Shown: positions 26,128-35,083, numbered from the stretch's first letter. The stretch is 43,434 nt of DNA from Halobacteriales archaeon QS_4_69_31 (GCA_003021655.1 PXRP01000055.1:64796-108229), one strand, 5' to 3'. Program-made: numbers and translations. The notes: generated by a model from the sequence alone, not told the origin.

Positions 26128-26416
26128 GCCTCCATTCAAATCGACTGCCGCAACGGGATAAAAGGCTTCCGAATCGGGACCCCACGCGGCCCCGTCTCCC
26201 CCACGCCCGGCCGTGAAACTCACCCGTTCGCTCTTCCAGCGTTCCGTCGAGTGAGACCGGTCGCCGGTGGTATCGACCCCGGCGGTGCCCCGTACATCCG
26301 CAGAGGGACCCGGACGTGTCCGGTCAACAGATAAATGAGACTATACATTCATTTCGTTACCCGGCACAAGCCTTTTAATCCACTCTTAGAAACCTTCTTT
26401 TTGGGTGGGAGTGACT

Positions 26417-27578
26417 ATGCCGCAATCGCGTCGGGAAACACTCAAATTAGCAACAATAAGTGGTGCCGGTTTGGCAACGGTCGGGATCGCCGGAGGGAAC
26501 GCCGCGAACGACCGGGCGCCGTGTCACAGGGAGTTCTCGTGTGACGAGGGAACCTACGTCGAGTTCGAACTCACGGAGAACGATTACGGAGCGTGCGTGT
26601 TCGCGGAGGAGACCGACACCGGGGTCTACGAGGACAGTCTCACTGTCACGGAGACCAAAGACGGGGCCCCGTGCGAGCCGGTCGAGGTGACCTGGGACAG
26701 TGCGAGGTACGTCGCGAATCAAGTGATGGCCTTCGGGGGTGGAGACTGTGAGACGGTCACAGCCCCCGGCGGGTCCTACAGTGTGGAGGGGGGGAGTAGA
26801 GAGCGGGGGCGCCACGGGAGCGGCCATCAGTAACCTCCAGTTCTGCGTCGAACCCGCGGGCGGACTCGGCTGCCCGCCGGGCACGCGTCCGCTGGCGAGG
26901 TACGAGGCGACCGACGACGGGTTCGAATTCGCGAGCGGAGCTGACGTCGTCGACTTTTCGGGCGTCGAAACCGACGGCGACGGCGTGAAACGGTTCGACT
27001 TCAGTTCGACCGACGGGGTAGACCCCGACTCCAGTTCGGCCGTCCTGACGACGGTGACCGTCGAATACGGCCCGAACGTCGAAACCTGGGAAGTCGACCC
27101 CGACGTCGCCGTCGACAAGCGGTCGGGCACCGTCGACCTGACTGGCGCCGACCACGTCGTCGACACCGTCCAGTTCTGTCAGGCGTCCTACATCCAGGCC
27201 GATCTCGTCGAGGGGGATATCCTCGACGCGTTCTGTAACGAAGACGGCGTCAACACGGACAATTACGGCAGCGGGAAGGTCTTGTCGGTGAAATGGAGTT
27301 CATACAGCGGCCGACTCGGCGGGGTCCAGGGCCAGTTCGACGGGGACTGGACGTTCGACGAGGCGGCCGGCGAAGTCGAAGTCTCCTACGACCCCGGCGC
27401 CGACTCTTCGGCCGGGCGCGTGTCGCTCGCAGTCTACCGGGTCTCGGACCCGGTTTTCAGGGACGGCGGCAACATCGACTACGGACGGACGCAGTGTCGA
27501 CAGTATCTGGTCGACTCGGACACCGACACGAACTTTGACGGGACGCTCCGGGCCGACCTACCACCTGTCGAGCCCTGA
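26417..27578 (+). pseudogene. Tat-exported protein with a frame break at a G7 tract
   Basis: The first frame starts MPQSRRETLKLATISGAGLA, a textbook Tat signal (SRRETLK), and reads to residue ~120 before losing sense and stopping at 26833. The second frame carries on with GGATGAAISNLQFCVEPAGG through acidic, Cys-containing beta-rich sequence to 27578. Removing one G from the run at 26788-26794 joins them as SVEGGVESGGATG. The restored protein is about 385 residues with Cys pairs and repeated VTVEYG-like strands. Homology not recognised. Upstream 26330-26404 is distinctly AT-rich, with TTTTAATC as probable TATA; GTG 26405 is an alternative start. 26128-26404 otherwise has no gene. May be a sequencing error, decay or a contingency tract. 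Confidence 0.72.
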
Positions 27579-27700
27579 GGACGGCCGGGGTCACCGGTCG
27601 AACGAGCGGCCTCCCGACACCCCGTTCCGGATGCGGCAGAAGACGCGATTCCCTCCGGGCTGGATGCCGGGAACCAGCCCACCGTATGCCGGGTTCTCAC

Positions 27701-27832
27701 GGCCGAGTAAGTGTCCGTGTTCCGTGTCAACGCGGCCGAGTAAGTGTCCGTGTCCCGTATCAACGCGGCCGAGTAAGTGTCCGTGTCCTGTGTCAACGCG
27801 GCCGAGTATGTGTCCGTGTCCCATGCCAACGC
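27701..27832. repeat. 33-bp tandem repeat, four copies
   Basis: GGCCGAGTAAGTGTCCGTGT begins at 27701, 27734, 27767 and 27800, each followed by a variable 13 nt (TCCGTGTCAACGC and variants). It fills most of the 345-bp gap between the Tat-protein gene and the ribosomal operon. Units contain TAA and multiple GTG; although frames stay open through it, translation is unlikely. No gene is seen in 27579-27923. Confidence 0.92.
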
Positions 27833-27844
27833 GTCTCTGCACGC

Positions 27845-27866
27845 GCGCGAAACGCGCCTTTTTTAA
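27845..27866 (+). promoter_or_regulatory. Probable promoter of the ribosomal protein operon, with adjoining hairpin
   Basis: GCGCG-AAA-CGCGC (27845-27857) is followed by CTTTTTTAA (27858-27866). The T-rich run reads as a haloarchaeal TATA box about 60 nt before the first ATG at 27924, giving a leader of about 35 nt. The same hairpin plus T6 could also act as a terminator for transcription arriving from upstream. Both roles may apply; the sequence does not separate them. Confidence 0.45.
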
Positions 27867-27923
27867 GAGTGGGAAGGAGATGTACCGGCACAGTCTAGTG
27901 GCGTGGCGTGGAAGTGTCACGGC

Positions 27924-28817
27924 ATGACGACCAGCGTGCTCGTGCCCGACTCCCTCGCCAGGGAGGCCGAGGACAGACGCGAGGCAACTCGCAAACTGGG
28001 ATACGTGGCCCGCGCGGCCACGGTCTTCCGGGTTGACCGGCTGACGGTCTACCCGGATCCGGACGGTCGGCGGCGGTGGGAGTCGGGGTTCGTCGAAACG
28101 GTGTTGCGGTACGCCGCCACACCCCCCTACCTCCGAAAGGCGGTATGGGACAGGCGGGACGAACTGGAGTACGCGGGCGTCCTGCCGCCGCTCCGCGTGC
28201 GTTCACGGACCGGCTCCGGTTCGGACGAATCGGGGTCGTTAAGACAGGGAATCGTGACCGAGGTCGGAGCTGATGGGCGCGTTCGGGTCAATTGCGGCCT
28301 GCAACACCCGGTCTCCCTCCCGGTGCCGTCCGGCATGGACGAACCAGGCGAGGGGGAGCGCGTGACCGTCAGAGTCTCTTCGCGACGACCGGTCCGGGCG
28401 AAACTCGTCGACGGATCCCCGCCGGGATTCGCCGTCGACGCCGCGGACCTCAACGACGCGCTCGCGCGTGCAGACGCCGGGCTGACCGTCGCCGCTTCCC
28501 GCTACGGCGAGGAGCTGACCGTCACGAAACTCGGCCGGCTGGTCGAGTCGCTTCGTGACGGGTCCGGCGACGGACAGGACGGCGAGTCGGCGGCGAGCGC
28601 CGACCGCCCACCGATGGGTGACCTGACGGTCGCCTTCGGTGCGCCCGAGCGGGGACTGCCCGCGATACTGGGCGTCGAGCGCGAGTCGGTCGCCGGAGAG
28701 ACGGGCGAGGAACGAGTCGACCTCTGGCTGAATACGGTTCCGAACCAGGGGAGCGAGGTCGTGCGAACGGAGGAAGCGCTGTTCGTCACCCTCGCGCCCC
28801 TCAGGCTCACGGAGTAA
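27924..28817 (+). CDS. SPOUT-family RNA methyltransferase (DUF171 type)
   Basis: A 297-residue protein of the family found just before rpl3 in many archaea, now assigned to SPOUT RNA methyltransferases probably acting on rRNA. TSVLVPDSLAREAEDRREAT opens the fold; an OB-like insert lies around residues 100-155 (GIVTEVGADGRVRVNCG); FGAPERGLPAILG, then LNTVPNQGSEVVRTEEA near the C-terminus forms the knotted AdoMet site. The Asn-Pro-containing knot and NQGSEVVR are the best evidence. Three bases separate its stop from rpl3, so it is the first gene of the operon. Confidence 0.85.
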   Translation: MTTSVLVPDSLAREAEDRREATRKLGYVARAATVFRVDRLTVYPDPDGRRRWESGFVETVLRYAATPPYLRKAVWDRRDELEYAGVLPPLRVRSRTGSGSDESGSLRQGIVTEVGADGRVRVNCGLQHPVSLPVPSGMDEPGEGERVTVRVSSRRPVRAKLVDGSPPGFAVDAADLNDALARADAGLTVAASRYGEELTVTKLGRLVESLRDGSGDGQDGESAASADRPPMGDLTVAFGAPERGLPAILGVERESVAGETGEERVDLWLNTVPNQGSEVVRTEEALFVTLAPLRLTE

Positions 28818-28820
28818 ACA

Positions 28821-29779
28821 ATGCCACAATCGAACAGACCACGCAAAGGTTCGCTGGGCTTCGGCCCGCGCAAGCGTGCGGTCAGCGAGACGCCGCGGTT
28901 CAACAGCTGGCCGGGCGACGACGGTCAGCCAGGGCTCCAGGGGTTCGCCGGGTACAAGGCCGGCATGACCCACGTCGTGAAGATCAACGACGAGCCCGAC
29001 TCCCCCAAGGAGGGGATGGAGGAGACCGTTCCGGTGACGGTCGTCGAGACCCCACCGATGCGCGCGGTCGCGCTGCGAGCCTACGAGTCGACGCCGTACG
29101 GCAAACGGCCCCTCACGGAGGTCTGGACCGACGAGTTCCACGACGAACTCGGCCGGGCCCTGGACCTGCCGGAGAGCCACGACGCCGACGCGGCAGAGGA
29201 ACAGGTACGGGACGCACTGGAGGCCGGCGAACTGGGGGACGTGCGCGTCATCACGCACAGCGACCCCGGCGCCGTCGAGGGCGTCCCCAAGAAGAGACCC
29301 GACGTGATGGAGACCCGCGTGGGCGGTGGCTCGCTCGCCGACCGCGTCGAGTTCGCGCTCGACCTGGTCGCGGACGGCGGCGAGCACGCGATGACCGACG
29401 TGTTCCGCGCCGGCGAGTACGCCGACGTCGCGGCCGTCACGAAGGGCAAGGGCACCCAGGGCCCGGTCAAGCGCTGGGGCGTCCAGAAACGCAAGGGGAA
29501 ACACGCCCGCCAGGGGTGGCGCCGACGCATCGGCAACCTCGGCCCGTGGAACCCCTCGCGGGTGCGCTCGACGGTCCCCCAGCAGGGCCAGACCGGCTAC
29601 CACCAGCGCACCGAACGCTCGTGAAGGGGTCGGTCCCGGGCCCGGACCAGCGCCTCGTGCGCGTCCGGCCGGCGGTCCGGCCCAACGACCAGCCCCGGCT
29701 CGACCCCGAGATCCGGTACGTCTCGACGCAGTCGAACCAGGGCGGCCGGGGCCGCAAAGCGACCACAGAGGAGGACTAA
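28821..29779 (+). pseudogene. rpl3: Ribosomal protein L3 (uL3), interrupted by a ~91-bp deletion
   Basis: The first 264 residues (MPQSNRPRKGSLGFGPRKRA through VQKRKGKHARQGWRRRIGN to GQTGYHQRTE) match haloarchaeal L3 closely. Then the frame gives RS and a stop at 29624. The expected following ~30 residues (haloarchaeal L3 has LNKRLIDI...GEVDGPY here) are absent, and the remainder, TLVKGSVPGPDQRLVRVRP to ESNQG-like VSTQSNQGGRGRKATTEED, occurs in another frame ending at 29779. The junction is near 29615. uL3 binds 23S rRNA near the peptidyl transferase centre and is essential, so either the assembly lost 91 bp, or another copy exists. Haloarchaeal L3 is about 335-340 residues. Confidence 0.88.
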
Positions 29780-29782
29780 CGT

Positions 29783-30526
29783 ATGGAAACGAGAATAAGC
29801 GACCTGGACGGCGAGGAGTCGGGGAGTCTCGAACTGCCCGATGTCTTCGAGACGGCACACCGCCCGGACCTGGTCCGGCGTGCGGTCCAAGCCGCCCAGG
29901 CAAACGCCAAGCAAGACTACGGGAGCGACGAGTACGCGGGGTTGCGGACCCCGGCGGAATCCCACGGGAGCGGCCGCGGCATGGCCCACGTCCCGCGGGA
30001 GAACAACGTTGCGCGGCGGGTCCCCCAGACAGTCGGCGGCCGGCGGGCACACCCGCCCAAAGCCGAGCAGGACCGGGGACTCGGCCTCAACGACAAGGAG
30101 CGCAAGCTCGCGGTCCGTGCGGCCGTCGCCGCGACGGCCGACGCCGAGACCGTCGCCGACCGCGGTCACGAGTTCGACGACGATGTCGAGCTCCCGCTGG
30201 TCGTCGACGACGAGTTCGAGGAGTTAGAGAAGACCCGGGAGGTCGTCGACGTCCTTGAGGCGCTTGGCGTCGGCGCGGACGTCGAGCGGGCCGACGAGGC
30301 GACCGTCCGGGCGGGCCGCGGGACGACCCGCGGCCGGAAGTACCAGCGGCCGGTCTCGATACTGTTCGTGACGAGCGAGGAGCCCTCGCGGGCGGCGCGC
30401 AACCTCGCGGGCGCGGACGTGACGACCGGGCGCGAGGTCAACGCGGAGGACCTGGCCCCCGGGGGCGAGCCGGGGCGGCTGACGGTCTGGACCGAGTCCG
30501 CACTGACGGAGGTGGCCCAGCGATGA
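29783..30526 (+). CDS. rpl4: Ribosomal protein L4 (uL4)
   Basis: A 247-residue uL4 that binds 23S rRNA and lines the exit tunnel. ISDLDGEESGSLELPDVFET at the N-terminus, then the basic tunnel loop SHGSGRGMAHVPRENNVARR and VPQTVGGRRAHPPK, NDKERKLAVRAAVAATAD and RGTTRGRKYQRPVSILFVTS are all archaeal L4 features. Starts three bases after the restored L3 end; stop overlaps rpl23 by ATGA. Confidence 0.96.
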   Translation: METRISDLDGEESGSLELPDVFETAHRPDLVRRAVQAAQANAKQDYGSDEYAGLRTPAESHGSGRGMAHVPRENNVARRVPQTVGGRRAHPPKAEQDRGLGLNDKERKLAVRAAVAATADAETVADRGHEFDDDVELPLVVDDEFEELEKTREVVDVLEALGVGADVERADEATVRAGRGTTRGRKYQRPVSILFVTSEEPSRAARNLAGADVTTGREVNAEDLAPGGEPGRLTVWTESALTEVAQR

Positions 30527-30780
30527 GTCACGACGTCATCAAACACCCGCACATGACAGAGAAAGCCATGGACGACCTGGACTTCAGCAACAAGCTCCAG
30601 TTCATCGTCGACACGGGCGCGTCGAAACCCGAGGTGGCCGAGGCGGTCGGCGGCCAGTTCGACGTGACCGTCGTCGACGTGACGACCCAGGTCACGCCCG
30701 ACGGCGAGAAGAAAGCGGTCGTCCGCCTCTCGGAGGACGACGAGGCGGAGGACATCGCCTCACGGATCGGGGTGTTCTGA
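30523..30780 (+). CDS. rpl23: Ribosomal protein L23 (uL23)
   Basis: An 85-residue uL23, at the tunnel exit where SRP and translocon dock. VIKHPHMTEKAMDDLDFSNK and LQFIVDTGASKPEVAEAV are characteristic. Full length for archaeal L23. Four-base overlap with rpl4 indicates coupling. Confidence 0.96.
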   Translation: MSHDVIKHPHMTEKAMDDLDFSNKLQFIVDTGASKPEVAEAVGGQFDVTVVDVTTQVTPDGEKKAVVRLSEDDEAEDIASRIGVF

Positions 30781-30782
30781 CA

Positions 30783-31505
30783 ATGGGACGACGAATCCAG
30801 GGACAGCGACGCGGTGCCGGGTCGCCGACGTTCAGGGCGCCCTCGCACCGATACAAGGCAGAACTGTCACACCGGAAGGTCGAAGACGGCGACGTCGTCT
30901 CCGGGACGGTCGTCGGCATCGAGCACGACCCCGCGCGGTCGGCGCCGGTCGCGGACGTCGAGTTCGAGGACGGCGACCGGCGTCTCGTCCTCGCGCCCGA
31001 GGGCGTGGGCGTGGGCGACGACCTACAGGTCGGCGTCAGCGCCGAGATCGCGCCCGGGAACACGCTCCCGCTGGCGGAGATCCCGGAGGGCGTGCCGGTC
31101 TGTAACGTCGAGGCGAATCCGGGCGACGGCGGGAAGTTCGCCCGCGCCTCGGGGGTCAGCGCCAGGCTGGTCACCCACGACCGCAACGTGGCGGTCGTCC
31201 AGTTGCCAAGCGACGAGGTCAAGCGCCTGGACCCGGAGTGTCGGGCGACCATCGGCGTGGTGGCCGGCGGCGGGCGCACAGAGAAGCCGTTCGTCAAGGC
31301 CGGCAACAAGTTCCACAAGACGCGGGCGCGGGGCACGAAGTGGCCCAGCGTCCGCGGCGTGGCGATGAACGCCGTCGACCACCCGTTCGGTGGCGGCGGC
31401 CGCCAGCACCCCGGCAAGCCCACGTCCGTCTCGCGGGACGCCCCGCCGGGACGGAAGGTGGGCGACATCTCCTCGCGGCGTACCGGCCGCGGAGGTGAAC
31501 GATGA
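30783..31505 (+). CDS. rpl2: Ribosomal protein L2 (uL2)
   Basis: A 240-residue uL2, needed for subunit joining and peptidyl transfer. [20 protein letters not shown] starts the archaeal form. The functionally important His of the conserved C-terminal loop is in [20 protein letters not shown]. Normal length. Two-base gap after rpl23; overlaps rps19 by ATGA. Confidence 0.97.
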   Translation: MGRRIQGQRRGAGSPTFRAPSHRYKAELSHRKVEDGDVVSGTVVGIEHDPARSAPVADVEFEDGDRRLVLAPEGVGVGDDLQVGVSAEIAPGNTLPLAEIPEGVPVCNVEANPGDGGKFARASGVSARLVTHDRNVAVVQLPSDEVKRLDPECRATIGVVAGGGRTEKPFVKAGNKFHKTRARGTKWPSVRGVAMNAVDHPFGGGGRQHPGKPTSVSRDAPPGRKVGDISSRRTGRGGER

Positions 31506-31924
31506 GTTCGGACTACCAGATCGGCCACGAGGGTGAGTTCACCTACCGTGGTCACACGCTCGAGGAGTTGCAGGAGATGAGCCCAGAGGAAGTCGCGGAA
31601 CTGCTCCCCGCACGCCAGCGGCGAACTATCACGCGTGGCCTGTCGGTCGAGAAGCGGAAACTCCTCGAAGCGGCCCGCGAGGCCGGCGAGGAAGAGACCG
31701 CGAACGACCCGATCCGGACACACCTCCGGGACATGCCGGTCGTCCCGGAGATGGTCGGGCTGACCTTCGCGGTCCACAACGGACAGAGCTTCGAGCGGGT
31801 CGTCGTCGAGCCGGAGATGCTCGGCCACTACCTCGGCGAGTTCCAGCTGACGCGCCAGGACGTCGAGCACGGCCAGGCCGGCATCGGTGCCACGCGCTCC
31901 TCGAAGTTCGTCCCACTCAAATAA
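31502..31924 (+). CDS. rps19: Ribosomal protein S19 (uS19)
   Basis: A 140-residue archaeal S19. [20 protein letters not shown] is the archaeal N-terminal extension; [20 protein letters not shown] and [20 protein letters not shown] form the core that contacts 16S rRNA and S13 in the head. Ends [12 protein letters not shown]. Normal for the group. Confidence 0.97.
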   Translation: MSSDYQIGHEGEFTYRGHTLEELQEMSPEEVAELLPARQRRTITRGLSVEKRKLLEAAREAGEEETANDPIRTHLRDMPVVPEMVGLTFAVHNGQSFERVVVEPEMLGHYLGEFQLTRQDVEHGQAGIGATRSSKFVPLK

Positions 31925-31925
31925 C

Positions 31926-32387
31926 ATGGGAATCAGCTACTCAGTCGACGTAGACCCGGACACGACGGCGAAAGCGATGCTCCGGGAGCGTCAGATCAGC
32001 CTCAAGCACAGCAAGGCCCTCGCCCGGGAGATCTCGGGGATGACGGCCGCCGAGGCCGTCGACTACCTCGAGGCGGTCATCGCGGGCGAGCAGTCGGTCC
32101 CGTTCCGCCAGCACAACTCGGGCGTCGGCCACAGGAACGACATCGAGGGGTGGGACGCGGGCCGCTACCCCGAGAAGGCCAGCGAGGCCTTCCTCGACCT
32201 GCTGGAGAACGCCGTCGGCAACGCCGACCACCAGGGGTTCGACGGCGAGACCATGCAGATCGCCCACGTCGCCCCGCACAAGGTCGGCGAGTCCCGCGGC
32301 CGCAAGCCCCGCGCGATGGGGCGTGCCAGCCCGTGGAACACCCCCGAGGTCGACGTCGAACTCGTCCTAGAGGAGGTCGACGAGTAA
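31926..32387 (+). CDS. rpl22: Ribosomal protein L22 (uL22)
   Basis: A 153-residue uL22 whose hairpin lines the exit tunnel. GISYSVDVDPDTTAKAMLRE and QISLKHSKALAREISGMTAA are typical, and the hairpin is MQIAHVAPHKVGESRGRKPR followed by AMGRASPWNTP. Starts one base after rps19 and its TAA shares an A with the rps3 ATG. Confidence 0.97.
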   Translation: MGISYSVDVDPDTTAKAMLRERQISLKHSKALAREISGMTAAEAVDYLEAVIAGEQSVPFRQHNSGVGHRNDIEGWDAGRYPEKASEAFLDLLENAVGNADHQGFDGETMQIAHVAPHKVGESRGRKPRAMGRASPWNTPEVDVELVLEEVDE

Positions 32388-33403
32388 TGGCCGACGAACA
32401 GCAGTTCATCGAGGACGGCCTCCAGCGGACCCAGATAGACGAGTTCTTCGCCGACGAACTGGGCCGTGCGGGCTACGGCGGCATGGAGGTCGCCAAGACG
32501 CCGATGGGGACCCAGATCGTCCTCAAGGCCGAAAAGCCCGGCATGGTCATCGGCAAGGGCGGGAAGAACATCCGGAAGATCACCACCACCCTCGAAGAGG
32601 AGTTCGACCTCGACGACCCGCAGGTCGACGTCCAGGAGGTCGACGAACCAGACCTGAACGCCCGGATCGTCGCCGACCGGCTGGCCAACGCCCTCGAACG
32701 CGGGTGGTACTTCCGGAAGGCCGGCCACACGACCATCGACCGGATCATGGAAGCCGGTGCGAAAGGCGCGGAGATCGTCCTCTCGGGGAAGGTCACGGGC
32801 GCCCGCTCGCGCGTCGAGAAGTTCAACCGCGGCTACATCAAGCACAACGGCGAACCGGCCGAGGACATCGTCGACCACGGCCAGGGCACCGCGGTGATGA
32901 AACTCGGCACGATCGGCGTGGACGTGAAGATCATCCCGCCTGACGCCGAGTTGCCCGACGACTTCCAGATCTACGAGGGGATCGAGGTCGAGGAGTACGT
33001 CGCCGAGGACGGCGAAAGCGTCGAGGAACTCCTGGAGGGCGAACCCGAGGAGGCCCAGCCGGTGACCGATGGGCCCCCCGACGAGGGCGCGGCCGACGAC
33101 ACCGACGTCGAGGTCGACGAGGAGGTCATCGAGGAGGAACTCGACGAGAACGCCGAGGAGTTCGAGGACGTCGACGTCCCCGGCGAGGACGACGTCGAGG
33201 AGGAACTCGCGGACCTCGACGAGGCCGTCGACGAGGAACTCGACGAGGAGACCGAAGCCGAGGCCGAGGCGCTGATGGACGAGATGGACGACGCCGACGC
33301 CGACGAAGCGGCCGACGACGCCGACGACGAAGCGGGCGACGACGCAGACACCGAGGACGCTGACGCCGACGCAGACGACGAAGACGGAGGTGACCAGCAG
33401 TGA
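32387..33403 (+). CDS. rps3: Ribosomal protein S3 (uS3) with long acidic C-terminal tail
   Basis: A 338-residue uS3. Core residues 1-198 contain the KH domain motif VIGKGGKNIRKI (54-65) that binds RNA at the mRNA entry side, and KVTGARSRVEKFNRGYIKHN. Residues 199-338 are an Asp/Glu/Ala tail, about 140 residues, with almost no basic or aromatic residue. Haloarchaeal S3 does carry an acidic tail, but it is usually shorter (about 300 residues in total). Stop overlaps the GTG of rpl29. Confidence 0.96.
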   Translation: MADEQQFIEDGLQRTQIDEFFADELGRAGYGGMEVAKTPMGTQIVLKAEKPGMVIGKGGKNIRKITTTLEEEFDLDDPQVDVQEVDEPDLNARIVADRLANALERGWYFRKAGHTTIDRIMEAGAKGAEIVLSGKVTGARSRVEKFNRGYIKHNGEPAEDIVDHGQGTAVMKLGTIGVDVKIIPPDAELPDDFQIYEGIEVEEYVAEDGESVEELLEGEPEEAQPVTDGPPDEGAADDTDVEVDEEVIEEELDENAEEFEDVDVPGEDDVEEELADLDEAVDEELDEETEAEAEALMDEMDDADADEAADDADDEAGDDADTEDADADADDEDGGDQQ

Positions 33404-33606
33404 CGGTCCTCCACCCCCAGGAGATACGCGACATGACCCCGGCCGAGCGCGAGGCCGAACTCGAAGAGCTGGAGACGGAGTTGCTCAACGACAAGGCGGT
33501 CAAGGCCGCCGGCGGGGCGCCGGAGAACCCGGGCCGTATCAAGGAACTCCGGAAAGCCATCGCGCGGATCAAGACGATCCAGCGAGAGGAGGGAGACCTC
33601 GAATGA
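33400..33606 (+). CDS. rpl29: Ribosomal protein L29 (uL29)
   Basis: A 68-residue helical-hairpin protein near the tunnel exit. VLHPQEIRDMTPAEREAELE, then GGAPENPGRIKELRKAIARI and KTIQREEG are archaeal L29 features. It begins with GTG at 33400 inside the rps3 stop (GTGA), and its TGA overlaps the ATG of a tiny frame. Confidence 0.95.
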   Translation: MTVLHPQEIRDMTPAEREAELEELETELLNDKAVKAAGGAPENPGRIKELRKAIARIKTIQREEGDLE

Positions 33607-33674
33607 GGGCTCCGAGTTCGCGGGACCCCAGCCGCGAAGAGGGTGACTTCGACGACGCCCGGGAGGGAGCGTGA
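33603..33674 (+). CDS. Possible 23-residue peptide between rpl29 and rnp1
   Basis: MRAPSSRDPSREEGDFDDAR and three more residues, beginning with ATG overlapping the rpl29 stop (ATGA) and ending with TGA overlapping the rnp1 ATG (TGATG). This is the same coupling geometry as at the real gene junctions, which would let ribosomes pass from rpl29 to rnp1. The peptide is polar, with no fold to recognise. It may serve only as a translational bridge or be a degenerate spacer. Confidence 0.35.
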   Translation: MRAPSSRDPSREEGDFDDAREGA

Positions 33675-33967
33675 TGCCGGTCACACCCGAGTCGCTGGTG
33701 CGACACGAACTGGTCGGGCTGGCGGTCAGCGTGACCGCGGCCGACAACGCGGACCTGGTCGGGATCGAGGGCAGTGTCGTCGCCGAGACGACACAGACGC
33801 TCGGCGTCGAGAGAGACGACAGCGACCGGGTGGTCCACGTCCCGAAAGACGGGACGACCTTCACGTTCACGCTCCCCGCCGGGGAGGACGTGGCCGTGGA
33901 GGGGCGCAGGCTGAACGGGCGGCCCGCGCGACGAACGGAGAACACAGGTGATAGCAAATGGCGCTAG
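33674..33967 (+). CDS. rnp1: Ribonuclease P protein component 1 (Rpp29/Pop4 family)
   Basis: A 97-residue archaeal RNase P subunit that helps the RNA process tRNA 5' leaders. [36 protein letters not shown] and [16 protein letters not shown] describe the Sm-like barrel. Location between rpl29 and rps17 is standard in archaea. ATG 33674 fits the conserved N-terminus; an upstream GTG at 33671 is also in frame. Its 3' end overlaps rps17 by 10 nt. Confidence 0.93.
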   Translation: MPVTPESLVRHELVGLAVSVTAADNADLVGIEGSVVAETTQTLGVERDDSDRVVHVPKDGTTFTFTLPAGEDVAVEGRRLNGRPARRTENTGDSKWR

Positions 33968-34326
33968 GATTGAACGTAGACGAACCGGACGCGGCCTGTG
34001 AGGACGAGAACTGTCCGTTCCACGGCACGCTCAGCGTGCGCGGGCAGACGCTCGATGGCACAGTCGCGTCGACAGACATGGACAAGACAGTCGTCGTCGA
34101 ACGGGAGTACGACGTCACCGTCCCCAAGTACGACCGCCTGATGAAACGGCGGAGCCGGGTCCCGGCCCACGCACCCGCGTGCCTGGACCCGTCGGAGGGC
34201 GACACGGTCACAGTCGCGGAGTGTCGACCACTGTCGAAGACCAAGTCCCACGTCGTCGTGCGCGTGGCTCCCGAGGGAGTCGCGGGCGCCGGCGGCGCGA
34301 CCGCGAGCGCGGGGGGTGACGAGTGA
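33958..34326 (+). CDS. rps17: Ribosomal protein S17 (uS17)
   Basis: A 122-residue OB-fold protein that binds 16S helix 11. [20 protein letters not shown], then [19 protein letters not shown] and [20 protein letters not shown] are typical. The Ala/Gly-rich final 12 residues are variable. Confidence 0.96.
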   Translation: MALGLNVDEPDAACEDENCPFHGTLSVRGQTLDGTVASTDMDKTVVVEREYDVTVPKYDRLMKRRSRVPAHAPACLDPSEGDTVTVAECRPLSKTKSHVVVRVAPEGVAGAGGATASAGGDE

Positions 34327-34724
34327 TGGAGGCGATGAAAGCCGACGTCACCCAGGGACTCGAGAAGGGGTCGCTGCTCACGTGTGCGGACAACACGGGG
34401 GCACGCGAACTCAAAGTGGTCAGCATCAGCGGCTACTCAGGGACGGTCAACCGCCACCCCAAGGCCGGCATCGGTGACAAGGTCACCGTGTCGGTCACGA
34501 AAGGGACCCCCGAGATGCGCCGCCAGGTCCTCGAGGCGGTCATCATCCGCCAGCGCAAGCCGATCCGGCGGCCGGACGGCACACGCGTCAAGTTCGAGGA
34601 CAACGCGGCGGTCATCGTCGACGAGAACGACGACCCCCGCGGAACGGAACTGAAGGGACCGATCGCCCGCGAGGTCGCGGAGCGGTTCGGTGCCGTCGCG
34701 TCAACGGCGACGATGATAGTATGA
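34326..34724 (+). CDS. rpl14: Ribosomal protein L14 (uL14)
   Basis: A 132-residue uL14 at the subunit interface. [20 protein letters not shown] and [20 protein letters not shown], then [20 protein letters not shown] and [12 protein letters not shown] are universal motifs. ATG 34326 overlaps the rps17 stop by one base; GTG 34323 is possible but less likely. Confidence 0.97.
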   Translation: MEAMKADVTQGLEKGSLLTCADNTGARELKVVSISGYSGTVNRHPKAGIGDKVTVSVTKGTPEMRRQVLEAVIIRQRKPIRRPDGTRVKFEDNAAVIVDENDDPRGTELKGPIAREVAERFGAVASTATMIV

Positions 34725-35083
34725 GCGAACAACCACGCACACAACGAACCCAGACGGCCGAGGCGGCGCTGCACGAGCGCCACGACCAGGTCCGGGCGAC
34801 GCTCACCGGTGACCTGCGTGACGAGTACGACCAGCGCAACGTCCAGGTCAACGAGGGCGACACCGTCGAGGTGTTGCGCGGCGACTTCGCCGGCCACGAG
34901 GACGAGGTCGTCGACGTCGACCTCAAGGACGGCGTCGTCTTCGTCGAGGACGTCACCGTCGAGGCGGCGGACGGCGAGGAGATCCCCCGTCCGCTCGACG
35001 CCTCGAACCTGCGCGTGACGGATCTCGACCTGTCGGACGACTACCGCCGGGACCGTCTCGAATCCGAGGAGGACAGCGCATGA
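34721..35083 (+). CDS. rpl24: Ribosomal protein L24 (uL24)
   Basis: A 120-residue KOW-domain protein that initiates large-subunit assembly. [20 protein letters not shown] with [20 protein letters not shown] is the KOW region. Archaeal basic N-terminal part [20 protein letters not shown] precedes it. Overlaps rpl14 and rps4e by four bases each. Confidence 0.96.
   Translation: MSEQPRTQRTQTAEAALHERHDQVRATLTGDLRDEYDQRNVQVNEGDTVEVLRGDFAGHEDEVVDVDLKDGVVFVEDVTVEAADGEEIPRPLDASNLRVTDLDLSDDYRRDRLESEEDSA

Noticed and set aside
26447-27166. Minus-strand frame opposite the Tat-exported protein
   Set aside because: The plus strand has a clear Tat signal, promoter and codon pattern; the antisense frame is a shadow.
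27535-27927. Coding sequence across the 33-bp array
   Set aside because: Open frames exist on both strands only because the period is a multiple of three; no start context and no fold.
33126-33957. Ser-rich minus-strand frame opposite the S3 tail
   Set aside because: Poly-Ser arises from reading GAC/GAG codons backwards; it is a composition artefact. The same holds for frames opposite the S4e and L32e acidic parts.
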